Of a stretch of 64,000 nucleotides of DNA, positions 62,711-64,000 are shown piece after piece; the stretch's first letter is position 1; every line of letters starts with the position of its first letter. Location of the stretch: contig VGTH01000018.1 of NCBI GenBank assembly GCA_016874755.1, positions 36,666 to 100,665 on the forward strand, in the 5' to 3' direction. Under the pieces are notes generated by a model that made no database searches, had not been told where the DNA came from, and worked only from the letters and a program-made list of their open reading frames with translations. A program made the translations under genes and the position numbers. Origin of the DNA: Deltaproteobacteria bacterium. GTDB taxonomy: Bacteria; Desulfobacterota; Binatia; UBA9968.

Positions 62711-63082
62711 ATGAAATTTGAAGAGTTATCAGAGCAGGCGCTTGGATGTGCTATCGAGGTACATCGGCAGCTTGGACCAGGGCTGCTCGAATCGACTTAT
62801 GAGCAATGTCTGGCTTACGAACTCGGCCAGGTTAAGATTCCTTTCAAGCTTCAAGTCGAATTGCCGGTTGAATACAAGCAAATCAAGTTAGACTGCGGGT
62901 ACCGGATTGACTTACTGATCGACGACCGAATCATTGTCGAGCTGAAAAGCGTCGAGCACTTGCTAACAATTCATGAAGCGCAAATTTTGACCTACATGAA
63001 ACTGTCGGGAATTAGCGTCGGTTTGCTGATTAACTTTAACGTGACGGTCTTAAAACGAGGCGTCCGCAGGTTTGTTATCTGA
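62711..63082 (+). CDS. GxxExxY-family putative PD-(D/E)XK nuclease
   Basis: A 123-residue protein of the GxxExxY family: Gly24, Glu27, Tyr30 in GPGLLESTYE, then Asp67 in YRIDLLIDD, Glu77 and Lys79 in IIVELKSVEHL, and Gln91 in HEAQILTYMKL. This is the full acidic-Asp-GluxLys set of the PD-(D/E)XK fold, so nuclease activity is plausible, although no member's role is firmly known to me. It lies between the giant kinase and its likely receiver, directly behind a family A repeat arm and before a full family A palindrome (63150-63250). It may be the coding part of a small mobile element. Confidence 0.8.
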   Translation: MKFEELSEQALGCAIEVHRQLGPGLLESTYEQCLAYELGQVKIPFKLQVELPVEYKQIKLDCGYRIDLLIDDRIIVELKSVEHLLTIHEAQILTYMKLSGISVGLLINFNVTVLKRGVRRFVI

Positions 63083-63149
63083 TTTCTCAGGGACCTCCAT
63101 TTTACTACTATGCTTGAAAATTTGCGGATGCGAAAACTTTCGGAAAACG

Positions 63150-63250
63150 CACCACGGAGTGCATGGAGAACACGGAGGGAAGAGAAGAACAATTTCATGA
63201 AAAACAATTCTCTCTTTCTTGTCTCCGTGACCTCCGTGTCCTCCGTGGTG
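63150..63250 (+). repeat. CACGGAG palindromic element (family A variant), copy 4
   Basis: Left arm CACCACGGAGTGCATGG, AGAACACGGAGGGAAGAG; right arm TTGTCTCCGTGACCTCCG, TGTCCTCCGTGGTG. The core GGTAAGA is changed to GGGAAGAGA. With the arm at 62671 it brackets the GxxExxY gene. It ends 53 bases before the response-regulator start. Confidence 0.75.
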
Positions 63251-63303
63251 AACAATTTGAACCGCTGTTTACAAGACAGTGGTACGAGAGAGTAGAGTCG
63301 CCG

Positions 63304-63678
63304 ATGGCTAGTGAACTTATTCTGATCATCGAGGATAACGAGAAGAACCGGAAGCTTTGCCGGGATGTGTTGCAGGTGAAGGGGTATCGGACCATCGAGT
63401 CCGAGACCGCCGAGGACGGGCTCAAGCTCGCTGCCGAGCAATGCCCGGCGCTGATCCTTATGGACATCCAGCTGCCCGGGATGGATGGGATTACCGCGAT
63501 GAAGCAGTTGAAGGCCGATGCGACGACGAAGGATATTCCAATCATCGCCATCACCGCGTCAGCTATGACCAACAACCGCACTGCAATGCTCGATCAAGGC
63601 TTCGATGGGTATCAGACGAAGCCGATAAGTCTCAAAGAGTTTCTCGGCGAAGTCGAACGTGTTCTTAGAAAAGCGTAA
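63304..63678 (+). CDS. Single-domain response regulator (DivK/CheY type)
   Basis: A 124-residue stand-alone receiver with acidic pocket Glu10/Asp11, phospho-acceptor Asp54 in LILMDIQLPGMDG, Thr/Ser switch in IIAITASAM and Lys in GYQTKPIS. ATG 63304 was chosen because the frame upstream runs through a repeat. It is the natural partner of the giant GAF kinase but is separated from it by a GxxExxY gene and repeats. It has no output domain, so it acts by protein contact. Confidence 0.9.
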   Translation: MASELILIIEDNEKNRKLCRDVLQVKGYRTIESETAEDGLKLAAEQCPALILMDIQLPGMDGITAMKQLKADATTKDIPIIAITASAMTNNRTAMLDQGFDGYQTKPISLKEFLGEVERVLRKA

Positions 63679-64000
63679 GGCGTGAGGGGTAAGGGGTGAG
63701 GCGATTCGGAGTTTCGGAGATCCTCCCGCAAAGGCGCTAAGGCGCAAAGTTTCGGAGAGATTATTAAATAGAGCGTCTAGGACAAAGTGTATCTTGGCGA
63801 GATCTGCGTGCTTAGCGCGAGATATTCCGAATCCGAAGAGCAGATGATCTCGTGCAAAGTACGCTGGGCGAGAAATGTCGATCGTGAACTTTTTCTAAAA
63901 TTCTTAAACTTTGCGTCTTTGCGCCTTTGCGAGAGATAATCCGACGTCCGAATGAACTCCCCCCCCCCCCCCCAAAAAATTTTCTTCGACGTAGCCACCA
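63679..64000. repeat. Family B repeats and a poly-C tract at the right edge
   Basis: A GGCGTGAGGGGTAAGGGG string, then several family B units (TCCCGCAAAGGCGCTAAGG; TTAGCGCGAGATATTCCG; AACTTTGCGTCTTTGCG) fill the space. Fifteen C occur at 63959-63973 followed by six A; the run may be a sequencing or assembly artefact. No gene was seen. Confidence 0.6.

Noticed and set aside
63959..63973. Fifteen-C tract near the right edge, considered as a phase-variable tract
   Set aside because: It is not inside or before a gene and lies in repeat-rich DNA near the window edge; sequencing or assembly slippage is more likely.
1..64000. Search for tRNA, rRNA, insertion sequence, integrase or phage genes
   Set aside because: None was recognised; palindromes in gaps have no cloverleaf form and no transposase motif was seen.

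Overview
The window is a dense stretch of bacterial chromosome of moderately high GC by eye (not computed). It carries about 50 protein genes, no recognisable RNA gene, no transposase, no phage and no CRISPR array. The gene order argB-argD-argF-argG-argH-lipoprotein-lysA-dapF-dapA-dapB recalls Desulfobacterota and Geobacter-like genomes. The style of the rest suggests an uncultured soil or subsurface bacterium in the broad Deltaproteobacteria, Binatia, Tectomicrobia or Rokubacteria range: orphan periplasmic binding proteins, MFS arrays, sulfur oxidation genes and many dispersed intergenic palindromes. This assignment is an inference, not a measurement.

Layout. 0-10.3 kb (+): arginine genes from acetylglutamate to argininosuccinate lyase, then lysine/diaminopimelate genes, mostly with overlapping or near-overlapping stops and starts. 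10.4-15.6 kb (+): glycyl-tRNA synthetase and a heterodimeric ABC exporter pair. 15.7-23.0 kb (-): a catabolic and uptake block with a Rieske oxygenase, an ABC-type binding protein, an ornithine-cyclodeaminase-like protein, two M24-fold proteins that lack metal ligands, and a Bug/TctC binding protein. 23.6-25.3 kb (+): an AgmX/TonB-C-like protein and an MsrP-like molybdoenzyme. 25.4-31.0 kb (-): a class V aminotransferase, a fumarylacetoacetate-hydrolase-fold protein, a 2-hydroxyacid dehydrogenase-like protein, a carboxymuconolactone-decarboxylase-like protein and a carboxyltransferase. 31.2-36.5 kb (-): four tandem MFS transporters plus the deletion remnant of a fifth.

36.8-46.5 kb is a sulfur and signalling region. 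It holds the sulfide dehydrogenase pair FccA/FccB, then (-) an operon of a periplasmic binding protein, an 878-residue fusion of a cyclic-nucleotide-binding domain, a MalT-like helical arm and an SLC13-type permease, and two damaged regulators, one with an adenylate/guanylate cyclase domain. SoxY, SoxZ and a YeeE/YedE permease follow on the + strand. 46.5-53 kb (+): a hydrolase, a TPR protein, an FMN reductase, two tandem metallo-beta-lactamase-fold proteins with duplicated terminator and leader, a small fragment of a Bug protein, and a zinc-ribbon PilZ protein. 53-55.3 kb (-): a DUF2330 protein with an RnfD-like membrane protein. 55.5-63.7 kb (+): a BNR-repeat propeller, a giant nine-GAF histidine kinase, a GxxExxY putative nuclease inside repeat arms, and a single-domain response regulator.

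The two most unusual items are: (1) the binding protein / cNMP-MalT-SLC13 / regulator / cyclase operon at 38.8-44.1 kb, which looks like a cyclic-nucleotide-controlled anion transport module lying between sulfur oxidation genes; and (2) the GxxExxY nuclease gene, whose upstream arm is the same CACGAAGGTAAGA repeat that forms MITE-like palindromes elsewhere in the window. At least ten families of short dispersed intergenic repeats occupy most gaps.
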